Source of the DNA: Sphingomonas sp. Leaf208
Lineage (GTDB): Bacteria; Pseudomonadota; Alphaproteobacteria; Sphingomonadales; Sphingomonadaceae
Length of the DNA stretch: 45,533 nucleotides
Assembly: GCF_001421415.1 (NCBI RefSeq)
Contig: NZ_LMKH01000015.1
Coordinates: 1-45,533 of the forward strand
Reading direction: 5' to 3'
The position numbers and the translations under genes were made by a program. The notes beneath the pieces are model-generated. The model did no database searches and had not been told where the DNA came from. It saw only the letters and a program-made list of their open reading frames with translations. Positions 9,098 through 17,153 of the stretch are shown piece after piece (positions within the stretch are counted from its first letter, which is position 1; every line of letters begins with the position of its first letter).

Positions 9098-10231
9098 TTA
9101 CGCGTCAAGCCGGTCGCGCTGGGCGATGAGATCGCGCACGAACGCGCGCAGCGCGCCGGAATAGGCAAAATAACCGTCCCGTACCGGCTCGGGATTTATC
9201 GCAAACAAATTTGCAGTCAGGGTTGATGCGTCGACTAACGCTTTCGCGATTTGTATTTTAGGCCGGTCAGCGTGAAGCCCGGCGTTCATCTCACTGACTA
9301 CCCGATCTACCTCTCGTCCCAGGCTCAGCAACGTCGTTTCGTCGCCCACGGTCCGATCCTCCACGAACGCCCATAACCGATTGCGATAAGCCGCTTTATC
9401 AAGAACGCGCTTTCCCCGCTTGGCCTCAGTCGCCGGAAATAGTGTGTCAGCTAGTTGCTCTAGATACCGTCGGCCGGAAAGAGCTACTTGCGCGATCTCT
9501 TCTTCCGTCTCAGCATCATTCAGCCGCTCGGCCGCTGCGCCCAGCGCGTTAAACAATCGCGGATTGACGTCCTCGAGCAACATGACGAGCTGATGGGCAC
9601 CGTCTTCGCCGCCCGGAAGCCCTTCAGTGAGCAAGCGCTGGAACGCGGCAACCCGCTCGAAATGACGGGGCGTGTCATAGTCATCAAGGATAGTCCTGCT
9701 GGCGCCTGTGTCCTCCCAGCCAATGTCGCGATATCCGTAAAGCCGCATCTGCTTCAGATCGCCATCGTCGCAGCCGTCGAGATTGCCCATCGAATAGAAG
9801 CCGCGCAGCCTCGTACCCTCGATCCGGTATTCTGGGGGTAGGCGATTTCTGTAGAGCGCGAGATGCGGGCCGTAATCGAGATGAACCGAAACGGCGCCGA
9901 CATACCCTTTGTGGGTGCGCAATGCTTCGTGAAGTTCTGCGCCGAGTTCGCGTGGCATGTTCTCAAAAACCATGCCAAAAATCGTCGGGAACCCTTTTTG
10001 GAGACGATCTTCGTAAAAAAAGCTAAATTCGCTGCTGTTAAAAAGCGCGTCGAAGAGTTTTTCCGGGTCTTGCCCCCGTTCAATGCCAACCAGAACATCG
10101 CCGACCGACAGTTTCATGTGACGGCCGGATCGCTGCACGATGCCCGGCGCAAACACCGCGCGCCGGATGGCGTGCCAGTAATTGCCGCTTTCAGGATAGC
10201 GGGTCCAATCGAACAACAAAGCAATCATCAT
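9098..10231 (-). CDS. Unknown 377-aa protein
   Basis: The start at ATG 10231 has AGGGA about nine bases upstream. No family is recognised. The N-terminal ~230 residues are mixed alpha/beta and rich in aromatics (for example YRNRLPPEYRIEGTRLRGFYSMGNLDG). From about residue 235 the protein is predominantly helical, ending with a region containing YRNRLWAFVEDR and LGREVDRVVSEMNAGLHADRPKIQIAK (written here in two pieces). That C-terminal pattern is reminiscent of small helical domains of HEPN/Abi type found in conflict systems, but a clear RNase motif was not identified, so this is only a suggestion. It has no signal peptide or membrane segment and stands alone on its strand, next to the recombinase and the CHAT gene. 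Confidence 0.75.
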   Translation of the reverse strand: MMIALLFDWTRYPESGNYWHAIRRAVFAPGIVQRSGRHMKLSVGDVLVGIERGQDPEKLFDALFNSSEFSFFYEDRLQKGFPTIFGMVFENMPRELGAELHEALRTHKGYVGAVSVHLDYGPHLALYRNRLPPEYRIEGTRLRGFYSMGNLDGCDDGDLKQMRLYGYRDIGWEDTGASRTILDDYDTPRHFERVAAFQRLLTEGLPGGEDGAHQLVMLLEDVNPRLFNALGAAAERLNDAETEEEIAQVALSGRRYLEQLADTLFPATEAKRGKRVLDKAAYRNRLWAFVEDRTVGDETTLLSLGREVDRVVSEMNAGLHADRPKIQIAKALVDASTLTANLFAINPEPVRDGYFAYSGALRAFVRDLIAQRDRLDA

Positions 10232-10739
10232 AGCTGGACTTCCCTACCGTCTGACCGATCGAGACCCTTCTGTGCGACCAAGCAGGCAACCGGTTTGGCC
10301 ATGAGGGGAAAGTGTTTAGACCGCGAACGCTGACCGCGCCGTGACCGTAGTTTGGCTGCTGGGTGGGTTTGCCATCGGTAGACCATGGCCTATTACGTAG
10401 GCGATCGCACGCTTGAAGAGGAGACCAGCGCGCGAAACGTCCACCACTAAATCGGACTAATACGTTTGAAATGGCGCCAGAAAGTGAACCAGAACCGGTC
10501 ACTCAAGGTCCCCTGCGCGCATCTTAACTCCGGCCGCTCGTTCAAGAAGCTTTATCGGCGCAGAGTCGGCTTGGTTCGGCACGTAGGAACAAAACTGGCA
10601 AGCCGCTCATAGCCTTCGCGCGTCCTCCATGAAGTGATCAGCCGTACATCCATCGCGTAAAACGCGGTCGTAGATCGCGTGGGCTGCCTCCTCAAAGCCC
10701 TCCGCGCGGAGGTTCATTCATGCTTATCGTCAAATCGGC
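10232..10739. other. Intergenic region without a recognisable gene
   Basis: About 500 bp between the unknown 377-aa gene and the CHAT gene. Apart from a diverged dispersed-repeat copy near 10524-10545 no feature is recognised. It must contain the promoter of the 377-aa gene and the end of the CHAT transcript, but no clear promoter or hairpin-plus-T terminator stands out. Confidence 0.5.
10524..10545. repeat. Dispersed intergenic repeat, copy 3 (diverged)
   Basis: Reads TTAACTCCGGCCGCTCGTTC followed by AA. It resembles copy 1 more than the GGACATT-type copies. Confidence 0.3.
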
Positions 10740-12971
10740 TCATGTGAGTAGGACGGGGCAGCCCCACGCCATGATGCTAGACAGCTGGTCGGCGTCGCGC
10801 TCGATGCGGAAAGCGCCGCTGAACTCCCGCCCAAGTTTCTCCTCGATGGCCGGCACGATGGATCGGGGATCGCGCAAGGCTCGGATGGCCTCGCCGAAGG
10901 CACCAACCACGTCTCTATGCCCTAGTCCGGAAGCGAAGAGCCCGCCGAAGGCGAGAGCGACGGCGTGGCTTGCCGGCCAGAGATGACCGGCGACCATCTG
11001 GGCCGGCCCGACGAGACTCTGCGCCAGCCCGATCTGTGCCATGCCGGCCATCCCCTGAGTGGTTGCGCCACTGCACGTGTTCAGGACAAGCAGCCGCCTA
11101 CCATCCCCGGGGACGTCGAAGTCGGCGATGTTCTCCATCGACAGAATCTCGGTCTCGTGTGCGTCGTCCGTCCGACTACCTCGCGCCACTTCGACCACGA
11201 TGCCGGAGTGGCCTAGCTGATGCGGCACGAAATCGCTGTGGCCGCAGACCCAGAGGACATCCGGCTCGCTCTGCTCGTAGAAGGTGCGAAAGTCGTCGGC
11301 GTCTCCGTCCTCGCTGCCTTCGAACACCGTCACCGCCCATCCGTAGGCCTCGCCGAACGCCAGCAGCATCTCGACCTCGAGATGCGTGTAAAGAGTAAAT
11401 CCCGCCCATATGGAAATGGAGCGCACCGGCCTCATAGTCCGGGCTTCCGCGAGGCTCACCTCAAGCGGAAGCAGGATGCCGAGCTCACGCTCCAGCAGCG
11501 CCTGCAGCGGGTCGGAGACGGACGGGAACACCACCAGCGATCGCGGATCTCCAATCCTGCTGAAGACGCGGGCGATCTCCTTAGGTCGATAGTATCGCAT
11601 CATCGCCTGCTCGAGCGAGGCTCCACGCTGGTAGTCGGGAGTCCCTTCGAGCCCTTCGTCGATCTCCTCGTCGGCGTTTCGCGAGATCTTCAGGGCGTCC
11701 TGCAGCGCCTCGACGACGGTCTGATGTCCGCCGGCTACGGTGCCCAGGCTCGTCTTGGCTCGACCGGGCCAGAGGACGGCCGCACCCCCGCTCAGCGCCG
11801 GATGAACCAGCAGCACGTTGTCGTCGCACGAAGCATGCCCTCGTCGTCCGTACCATGCCCGCAGCAGCTCCATCGCACCAGCCAGGTCCTGTTCGAGCAC
11901 GAGAAGGCGGATGAGCGGACGGATGACGTCGACGCGGGCGTCGCGAGCGAGAAGCGGGTTCGAGCCGACGGAGGTCGCGTCGGCCGCGCGTACATTCGCA
12001 AGCTGGATCTCCCGGACGATCTCCGCTCGTCGCAGGCGCCACTCCTCGTAGGTATCCACAGTGGCCACGAGGAACTGCAGCCGCTCGTGTTCGCGAAGAA
12101 CGTCGCTGAACTCGCTGAGGATCAGTGTCGCCCATTCGCGGGCGGAACGGCCCGTGAGCGGAGCCGAACGCGTGATGAACGTGGTCGCGACCACGCTGGC
12201 GACCTCTCTCGGTATGACGCCCCTGTTCCAAACGCCAGCGAGCATCAGCACCCACTCGTCCCGCCTTCGTCCGTCCTCGCTGATCGCCCAGCTGGTCATG
12301 GACGCAAGCGCGGACCACACCTCCGCCGTGAGTGCACTACTCTTATTAGCGTTAAGGTCGAGAATCTCGACGAGGATGTCCCAGCAGGCTGCGAGTTCCT
12401 CGACGAAGACAGCGCCGATCGACATGTCGCGCGCCAGCAGGAAGAAGGTGATGCACCAGCGCGGAAGCAGGCGCGTTCCGGCGATCGCTACGACCGGATC
12501 GAGTGCCTGCCGGAGCGGAAGGAAGGTGAAGCCGGAGTTGCGCCTGCGCGCCGAATCATGACCGGTTGCCAGTCCTAGAAAGGCCCAGTCGTACGCGGCG
12601 CCGCGACGTCCGAGCCGATAGGACACCTCCATTGGAAGGACCGAGAAAATGAAGCGGAGGAAAATAAGCGATCTGTACTCCAAGCCGTCTCTTGAGACGT
12701 TTCTTCCCTCTGCGCTAGCTAGGAGGCGATTCAGATCGCGGATTACGGCATCGGCCATCGTGTCGAGCGATCCGACGCTGCCTTCCGCCATCAACTGGAT
12801 GCCCGTGATTACCGCAGCGAATTGTAGGACAGTTTGCTCGTCCTCCCAGTCAAGGATGGTCGACCACTCGAAGGAGAAACCATAGGCGAGGTTTAGCCGG
12901 AGGTCGTACGTTTCGGGAAACGCTTGCTGGTACGTGAGCATCATGCATTTGCGGTATCGCCGGTACTTCAC
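10740..12971 (-). CDS. CHAT-domain (caspase-like) protease with long helical N-terminus
   Basis: A 743-aa protein. The C-terminal ~220 residues match the CHAT domain, a clan CD cysteine peptidase fold related to caspases. The expected catalytic His is His578 in LWVCGHSDF and the Cys is Cys633 in LVLNTCSGATT, followed by the family-typical GMAQIGLAQSLVGPAQMVAGHLWPAS and the terminal MAWGCPVLL. The first ~500 residues are mostly helical with Trp- and Arg-rich repeats and no recognised domain; they may be a sensor or scaffold. The longest reading begins at GTG 12971; ATG 12944 is an alternative, and neither has a clear ribosome site. In other bacteria CHAT proteases act as effectors in caspase-like cell-death and phage-defence systems. 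No partner gasdermin or substrate is recognised next door, so the role is inferred. Confidence 0.88.
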   Translation of the reverse strand: MKYRRYRKCMMLTYQQAFPETYDLRLNLAYGFSFEWSTILDWEDEQTVLQFAAVITGIQLMAEGSVGSLDTMADAVIRDLNRLLASAEGRNVSRDGLEYRSLIFLRFIFSVLPMEVSYRLGRRGAAYDWAFLGLATGHDSARRRNSGFTFLPLRQALDPVVAIAGTRLLPRWCITFFLLARDMSIGAVFVEELAACWDILVEILDLNANKSSALTAEVWSALASMTSWAISEDGRRRDEWVLMLAGVWNRGVIPREVASVVATTFITRSAPLTGRSAREWATLILSEFSDVLREHERLQFLVATVDTYEEWRLRRAEIVREIQLANVRAADATSVGSNPLLARDARVDVIRPLIRLLVLEQDLAGAMELLRAWYGRRGHASCDDNVLLVHPALSGGAAVLWPGRAKTSLGTVAGGHQTVVEALQDALKISRNADEEIDEGLEGTPDYQRGASLEQAMMRYYRPKEIARVFSRIGDPRSLVVFPSVSDPLQALLERELGILLPLEVSLAEARTMRPVRSISIWAGFTLYTHLEVEMLLAFGEAYGWAVTVFEGSEDGDADDFRTFYEQSEPDVLWVCGHSDFVPHQLGHSGIVVEVARGSRTDDAHETEILSMENIADFDVPGDGRRLLVLNTCSGATTQGMAGMAQIGLAQSLVGPAQMVAGHLWPASHAVALAFGGLFASGLGHRDVVGAFGEAIRALRDPRSIVPAIEEKLGREFSGAFRIERDADQLSSIMAWGCPVLLT

Positions 12972-13071
12972 GGCGCCCAGCGAAATCTGCTTCTACACGG
13001 GTCGATAATCCGGCGGCCTGACAGGCATAGCGCCAACCTTTCCTTCGAGACCTTGCCGATCCAGCGCCGCG

Positions 13072-13335
13072 TTAGCAGGTTGTGAGAGGAGCGATAACGT
13101 CGTGCATGGCGCCGATGCGGTTCGCGAAGAAGGTCACGCTGTAATGGCCGGTATCATCCTCGGCAGAGATGCGCCGGTGATCACGCGAGGCCAACCAAGC
13201 CACGCCCGCAGCATACGCTACCAAGATCGCTGAACTGAAGAAAAGTGCGAGATTGAGCGCCATTGGGGGCGTTACGGCACCTGGAAATGCTGTGTCGAGA
13301 ACCGGAATGAGCAGCTTGATCAGCGAAACGACCAT
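13072..13335 (-). CDS. Small putative membrane protein
   Basis: An 87-aa frame from ATG 13335. Two hydrophobic stretches are visible (LIKLLIPVLDTAF and MALNLALFFSSAILVAYAAG), followed by a polar tail with HRRISAEDDTGHYS. It could be a two-pass or single-pass inner-membrane protein with a cytoplasmic tail. There is no clear ribosome site and no recognised family. It lies 100 bp upstream of the CHAT gene on the opposite side of that gene's start, on the same strand, so it would be transcribed toward it; a functional link is possible but unsupported. Confidence 0.45.
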   Translation of the reverse strand: MVVSLIKLLIPVLDTAFPGAVTPPMALNLALFFSSAILVAYAAGVAWLASRDHRRISAEDDTGHYSVTFFANRIGAMHDVIAPLTTC

Positions 13336-13490
13336 ACAAATAGGTCACCCGCGCTGCAGACATATCGCCAACCCCATCTAAGCACTTTCACTTTTACCCC
13401 CGTCTAGTTGGGTCCGCTAGTGGGCGCTTGTGGTCCCGCGCCTCAAAGCGGGAGACCCAGTTGCGGACGTTCGCGGCCGCTTTCGACCTT

Positions 13491-13517
13491 CCGAACTTCG
13501 GACATTCATTCATGTCC
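13491..13517. repeat. Dispersed intergenic repeat, best copy and unoccupied IS110 target
   Basis: Reads CCGAACTTCGGACATTCATT then CATGTCC. It contains the 13-mer GGACATTCATTCA (13500-13512), which is what results when the two flanks of the IS110-family element at 18.5-19.9 kb are joined. It is therefore an intact, unoccupied version of that element's target. Confidence 0.65.
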
Positions 13518-13550
13518 ATCCGAAGTCCGGCGTATTTGAGTGATCTGCCA

Positions 13551-14099
13551 CTATCTCAGCAGGCGAGCAGGATTTCCCGCCACGGTCGCACCAGCGCGAA
13601 CATCGCGCGTCACTACACTGCCTGCGCCGACGATCGCATTGTCGCCGACGGTGATGCCGGGCAGGATCAGCGCACCACCGCCTATCCAAACATTGCGGCC
13701 GATGATGACCGGCCGACCGAACTCAAGCATCCGGTCACGTTGGACCGGATCGCGCGGATGATCGGCCGTTAGAATTTGCACGCCCGGACCGACTTGCGTG
13801 CCCGCACCGATCCGAACTGATACGACATCGAGTACTGTGCATCCGAAATTGAGGAACGCGCCCTCGCCCAGATCGATGTTGAAGCCATAGTCGCAGTGGA
13901 AGGGCGGCCGGATCGTCGCACCGCGTCCGGCGTGCCCGAGACCTTCTACCAAAAGTGCATGGCGCTCCTGCGCGGTGGCGGTCGCGGCGCGGTTGTAGCG
14001 ATCGCACCACGCAGCGGCGCGCGCCGCATCCTCGACGAGTTCCGGGTCGTCGGCTATGTAGAGCTCGCCCGCCAGCATCCGTTCCTTCTGGGTCATCAT
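13551..14099 (-). CDS. Sugar O-acetyltransferase (maltose/nodulation acetyltransferase type)
   Basis: A 182-aa protein of the Maa/LacA/NodL family. It begins with the family's N-terminal cap (MTQKERMLAGELYIADDPELVEDAARAAAWCDRYN, here in order), then hexapeptide beta-helix turns. The catalytic-His region is ILTADHPRD, and the end is NVWIGGGALILPGITVGDNAIVGAGSVVTRDV (in order), finishing with AGNPARLLR. These enzymes transfer acetyl from acetyl-CoA to sugars. Two tandem ATGs (14099 and 14096) could start it, two or five bases after the stop of the upstream DUF1349 gene. The tight spacing means a two-gene operon. The frame is open further upstream, inside the previous gene, and that extension is discounted. 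Confidence 0.9.
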   Translation of the reverse strand: MMTQKERMLAGELYIADDPELVEDAARAAAWCDRYNRAATATAQERHALLVEGLGHAGRGATIRPPFHCDYGFNIDLGEGAFLNFGCTVLDVVSVRIGAGTQVGPGVQILTADHPRDPVQRDRMLEFGRPVIIGRNVWIGGGALILPGITVGDNAIVGAGSVVTRDVRAGATVAGNPARLLR

Positions 14100-14101
14100 G
14101 A

Positions 14102-14791
14102 TCAACTCAAGTCGTGAAGGTCCTTGCCGAGCGGCGCGGTGATGCTGAGGTCGGAGAACATTACTTCCAGTCCGGCGCGTTCGGGCGTGCATGCCATCGG
14201 CCCGACCTGATAGGAGGACGCGATCGGGAAGGGCGCGAGCCTGACCAACGGCCAGGTCTTGCCGTCCGCCGAGACCTGCAAACGCAGGACGCCCTTGGAG
14301 ACGGTCGCGCGCATCCAGAAATCCTGCGCGTCATGCTCATAGGGGCCGGTTGCCCAGTCGGACTTTCCGTCGGTCAGCACACTGCTCAGCATGGTGCGCC
14401 CGTCGGACAATTCGATCCCCGCCTTGACCCAGCGTCGTTCGTCGACCCGCACCATGATGCCGGCCTGATCGTAGAGTTTTTGATACTGGCCGCGAATGCG
14501 CAGTTGGGCGGTAAACGCTGCAGGCGCGGTGAAGCCGAGGAAATGACCGCTGTCCCGGGTGAAGCCGTAATGCGTCTCGCGCCAGAAATCGCTGCCCGTG
14601 TCGGTGACGAGCGTCAGGTCTCCGCCGGGTGCGACTTTCCAAGACTTAGGCGCATTCAGCCAGCGACCATCATTCCGCCCAAGCGCCGAGATTGCCGAAC
14701 CCTGCGCAGTTGCGACGCCGGCACTGCCCGCAATCGTCAGCGCCGCAGCACCACCGATTACCGCCCGCCTGCTCACCCGATCGTCCGTCAT
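14102..14791 (-). CDS. DUF1349 family protein with Tat signal peptide
   Basis: A 229-aa exported protein. ATG 14791 gives a twin-arginine signal (VSRRAVIGGAAALTIAGSAGVATAQG). The mature part has the beta-sandwich pattern of DUF1349, a family related to concanavalin-like lectin folds: TGSDFWRETHYGFTRDSGHF, YDQAGIMVRVDERRWVKAGIE, and a final GPMACTPERAGLEVMFSDLSI. The fold suggests carbohydrate binding in the periplasm, but no catalytic role is known. It is the first gene of an operon with the sugar acetyltransferase and is divergent from a TetR gene. The perfect palindrome at 14821-14838 lies 29 bp before its start codon, so TetR control is likely. Confidence 0.85.
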   Translation of the reverse strand: MTDDRVSRRAVIGGAAALTIAGSAGVATAQGSAISALGRNDGRWLNAPKSWKVAPGGDLTLVTDTGSDFWRETHYGFTRDSGHFLGFTAPAAFTAQLRIRGQYQKLYDQAGIMVRVDERRWVKAGIELSDGRTMLSSVLTDGKSDWATGPYEHDAQDFWMRATVSKGVLRLQVSADGKTWPLVRLAPFPIASSYQVGPMACTPERAGLEVMFSDLSITAPLGKDLHDLS

Positions 14792-14820
14792 AGCCGCTGC
14801 CTTCCAATTACCCTCAATGT

Positions 14821-14838
14821 TGTGTACATATGTACACA
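14821..14838. promoter_or_regulatory. Perfect 18-bp palindrome, probable TetR operator
   Basis: TGTGTACATATGTACACA reads identically on both strands. It sits in the 71-bp gap between the divergent starts of the DUF1349 gene (14791) and the tetR gene (14863), which is the classic place for a self-regulating TetR-family operator. The binding protein is inferred, not shown. Confidence 0.75.
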
Positions 14839-14862
14839 TGCCAAGATCGAGGTAAAGAGGCG

Positions 14863-15411
14863 ATGACCCAACAGTCCCGGCGTAACGATCCGGCACGGCG
14901 GCAACGCATCATCGATGCGACTCTCGCGGTCATTGCCGATCTTGGAACCGCGGCAACGACTCATCGCCGCATCGCCGAGGCGGCGCAGGTGCCGCTCGGC
15001 TCGGTCACCTATTATTTTGCGACCCTGGACGACCTGCTTACGGCCGCCTTCCTGCAACTGGCGGCGGACTCGTCCGCTGCCTTCCGCGCGCGCCTCGAAG
15101 CCGCGACGGACCGCGCAGAGGCGTGTACGGCAGTCATCGACATCATTGCGAACCAGATTTGGGCGGAACCACGCACGTTGTTGTTGAGCTACGAACTCTA
15201 CGCCTTCGCAGCCCGGCACCCTCCGGTCAGCGCGGTGATGCAAAACTGGATGGACAGCAGCCGAGGCGCCCTAGGCCGCTTTTTCGATCCGCTCACGGCG
15301 CGCGCGCTCGACGCGCTGATCGAGGGTATCGGCATCCACAATTCGATCGATTGCGCGCCCCTAGAGCGCGATGCGATCAAGACCATCGTCGAGCGGATTG
15401 CCGGGTGTTAG
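14863..15411 (+). CDS. TetR-family transcriptional regulator
   Basis: A 182-aa regulator. The N-terminal helix-turn-helix is clear: RRQRIIDATLAVIADLGTAATTHRRIAEAAQVPLGSVTYYFATLDDLLTAAF (read in order, residues ~10-60), with the hallmark GSVTYYF recognition helix. The rest is the variable helical ligand-binding domain. ATG 14863 is chosen over an in-frame start at 14830 because the latter would place the operator inside the gene, and GAGG lies ten bases before 14863. It probably represses itself and the divergent DUF1349-acetyltransferase operon through the palindrome between them. The inducer is unknown. Confidence 0.92.
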   Translation: MTQQSRRNDPARRQRIIDATLAVIADLGTAATTHRRIAEAAQVPLGSVTYYFATLDDLLTAAFLQLAADSSAAFRARLEAATDRAEACTAVIDIIANQIWAEPRTLLLSYELYAFAARHPPVSAVMQNWMDSSRGALGRFFDPLTARALDALIEGIGIHNSIDCAPLERDAIKTIVERIAGC

Positions 15412-15561
15412 CCGGTCCGATCCTCAGGATACCCCAGCGCAAACGGCGCCACCGTCAGGGTCAAGCCGATGCATGAGGTATCACTGCCGCGTGACCGCAA
15501 TCGATGTCCCTTTCATGCGCGCGCCGCTGCGGGCTAATGCGCGGTGCGTAGGAGATTATTC

Positions 15562-16659
15562 ATGAAAACAGCGCCGGTCGCACTTCTCTACCAAGCGCTT
15601 CCACCACCGCTGATCGACGGACTGCGAAAGGACGCAAAACCGGGCGGATATTCAGATGGCGGCGCCGACATCGCGTTCGCCTTGCGGACGGCCGGGGTGA
15701 ATGTGGTCACGCCCACCTCCTCGCCAGACCCTGCCAAGGCACTCGACTGGGTCTTTCCGGACACGGCCGAGGGCATCCGTAGCGCAGGCGAAGCTGGCGC
15801 AGCGGTCCTGTGGGCGAACACGGTCCTGTTCGAAGGACATCCGCTCGAGGCCGCCATGGCCGATTTCGACATCGTCGGGCAGCTTCCCGCGGCAATGCAG
15901 GCGTTCGACGACAAGTTCGAGACCAACCAAATCCTGGCCGAGGCTGGCCTGCCGGTAGCGCGGTCGTTTCTGCTGTCCGGCACGGCGAAGGAGAACGTCT
16001 GCGCACTGGCCGATGTCGAGCACGCTTGCGCGTCCCGCGGCATGTCCTTTCCGATGATCGTCAAGCCGGTGCGCGGACGTGGCAGCCAAGGCGTCACCCT
16101 GGTGGAAAGGCTCGGCGACCTGCGCGATGCCGCGACTACGTTGATCGCAGCCGCAACCTTCGGCGACATGCTGATGGTGGAGGAGTTTCTCGGCGGTGAC
16201 GAGATGACCGTCACCGTCATGCCGCCCGCGTCCCCGCGCCCGGACGGTTCGCGGGCACCGACGCACTGGGCCTTGCCGCCCGTGTACCGCTTCGATCAGC
16301 GCGCCGGCGTAGCTCCGTATAACGGCGACGTTCCCGTCACCGCCAACAGCGTCGCAATCGCTCCCGAACGGCTGCTCGATCCGGCCATCGTGGCGATGAT
16401 CGACAGCTGCATCTCGGCAGCCGCGCTGGTCGACGCTCGCACCGCGATCCGGATCGATTGCCGGGCCGATCGCCATGGTAAGTTCAAATTGTTCGACTTT
16501 AACATGAAACCCAACATGACGGGGCCAGGCCGCCCGGGACGCGAAGATCAGGATTGCCTCTCAGCGATCGCCGCCCGCGCCGAGGGCTGGAACTACGTCG
16601 ATCTTTTGTTGGCGATGCTTGCTGCCAGATGGAGGCTCGAGCCGCTGGAGGGAGCTTAG
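15562..16659 (+). CDS. ATP-grasp ligase, D-Ala-D-Ala-ligase-like
   Basis: A 365-aa cytoplasmic protein of the ATP-grasp superfamily. AGGAG lies seven bases before ATG 15562. The ATP-grasp core is visible: FDDKFETNQILAEAGLPVARSF, the lysine/glycine segment FPMIVKPVRGRGSQGVTLVE, the hinge MLMVEEFLGGDEMTVTVMPP, and the metal-binding LFDFNMKPNMTGPGR, where Asp/Asn replaces the more common E-N-P-G pattern (EVNxxPG). These enzymes form amide bonds through an acyl-phosphate intermediate. The substrates are unknown; the protein could make a dipeptide, a modified amino acid or a cofactor. It follows tetR by 150 bp on the same strand but has its own ribosome site, so co-transcription is uncertain. Confidence 0.85.
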   Translation: MKTAPVALLYQALPPPLIDGLRKDAKPGGYSDGGADIAFALRTAGVNVVTPTSSPDPAKALDWVFPDTAEGIRSAGEAGAAVLWANTVLFEGHPLEAAMADFDIVGQLPAAMQAFDDKFETNQILAEAGLPVARSFLLSGTAKENVCALADVEHACASRGMSFPMIVKPVRGRGSQGVTLVERLGDLRDAATTLIAAATFGDMLMVEEFLGGDEMTVTVMPPASPRPDGSRAPTHWALPPVYRFDQRAGVAPYNGDVPVTANSVAIAPERLLDPAIVAMIDSCISAAALVDARTAIRIDCRADRHGKFKLFDFNMKPNMTGPGRPGREDQDCLSAIAARAEGWNYVDLLLAMLAARWRLEPLEGA

Positions 16660-17121
16660 CTAAGAACGTCAGCTACGGGGCGGGAGTACCTGCCCATGCT
16701 TCCGGTCAGACCCACATCCGGAGATCCGCAGCGCGATTGCCGCCACCGGAAAGCGGACATTGGTTCATGTGCTATGTGCTCGCTTTTCTGGGGGCCAGTG
16801 CGATCGCTATGGAGGGCGAGGCTTGGGACAAAGCAGTCATGCGCGTGCGATGTCCCTAACGACAGCTTCTGATGGATGCCGCCTCTCCGCTGAATACCAT
16901 CATAGTTAGTCGAGATGGACGAATGCATAAGGCGTAAAGCCTGATCGACCGACCGCATTACCATGTTCCATCTTGGCGAACGGCACGAACGCCGTCACGC
17001 GACAAACCTGATTGTCGATGGTCGCCAAACCGCGACCTTGTTGAGTTGGTCGATCACTCGCCTGGCCTCACATATATAGCCGCAATTTAGCTCGCCTTAC
17101 TCAAAAACCGATCATCCTGTC
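16660..17121. other. Intergenic region without a recognisable gene
   Basis: About 460 bp between the ATP-grasp gene and the lipoprotein gene. It holds one dispersed-repeat copy (16741-16770); no convincing gene, promoter or structured RNA was seen in the rest. Confidence 0.5.
16741..16770. repeat. Dispersed intergenic repeat, copy 5
   Basis: Reads CGCCACCGGAAAGCGGACAT then TGGTTCATGT. It joins the two halves of the family: the GGAAAGCGG motif seen in the copies at 28.1 and 44.3 kb and the GGACATTxxTTCATG core seen at 13.5 kb. Confidence 0.45.
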
Positions 17122-17143
17122 GGGCCAGGACAAATCCCGGCCC
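17122..17143 (-). terminator. Possible terminator hairpin after the lipoprotein gene
   Basis: On the minus strand GGGCCGGGA and TCCTGGCCC can pair (nine pairs, one G-U) around a TTTG loop, starting about 10 bases after the lipoprotein stop. The nearest T run (TTTTT) is some 14 bases beyond the stem, so it is a weak candidate. Confidence 0.35.
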
Positions 17144-17153
17144 AACAAAACAA

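Noticed and set aside
11220..12578. 452-codon open frame opposite the CHAT gene
   Set aside because: No recognisable domain, His/Arg/Glu-rich composition typical of antisense frames; the CHAT motifs are on the other strand.
13428..13772. Plus-strand frame over the end of the acetyltransferase and the dispersed repeat
   Set aside because: No ribosome site or motif, and it reads through the repeat.
15652..16476. Antisense frames in the ATP-grasp gene
   Set aside because: Composition and lack of motifs; the plus-strand ATP-grasp core is clear.
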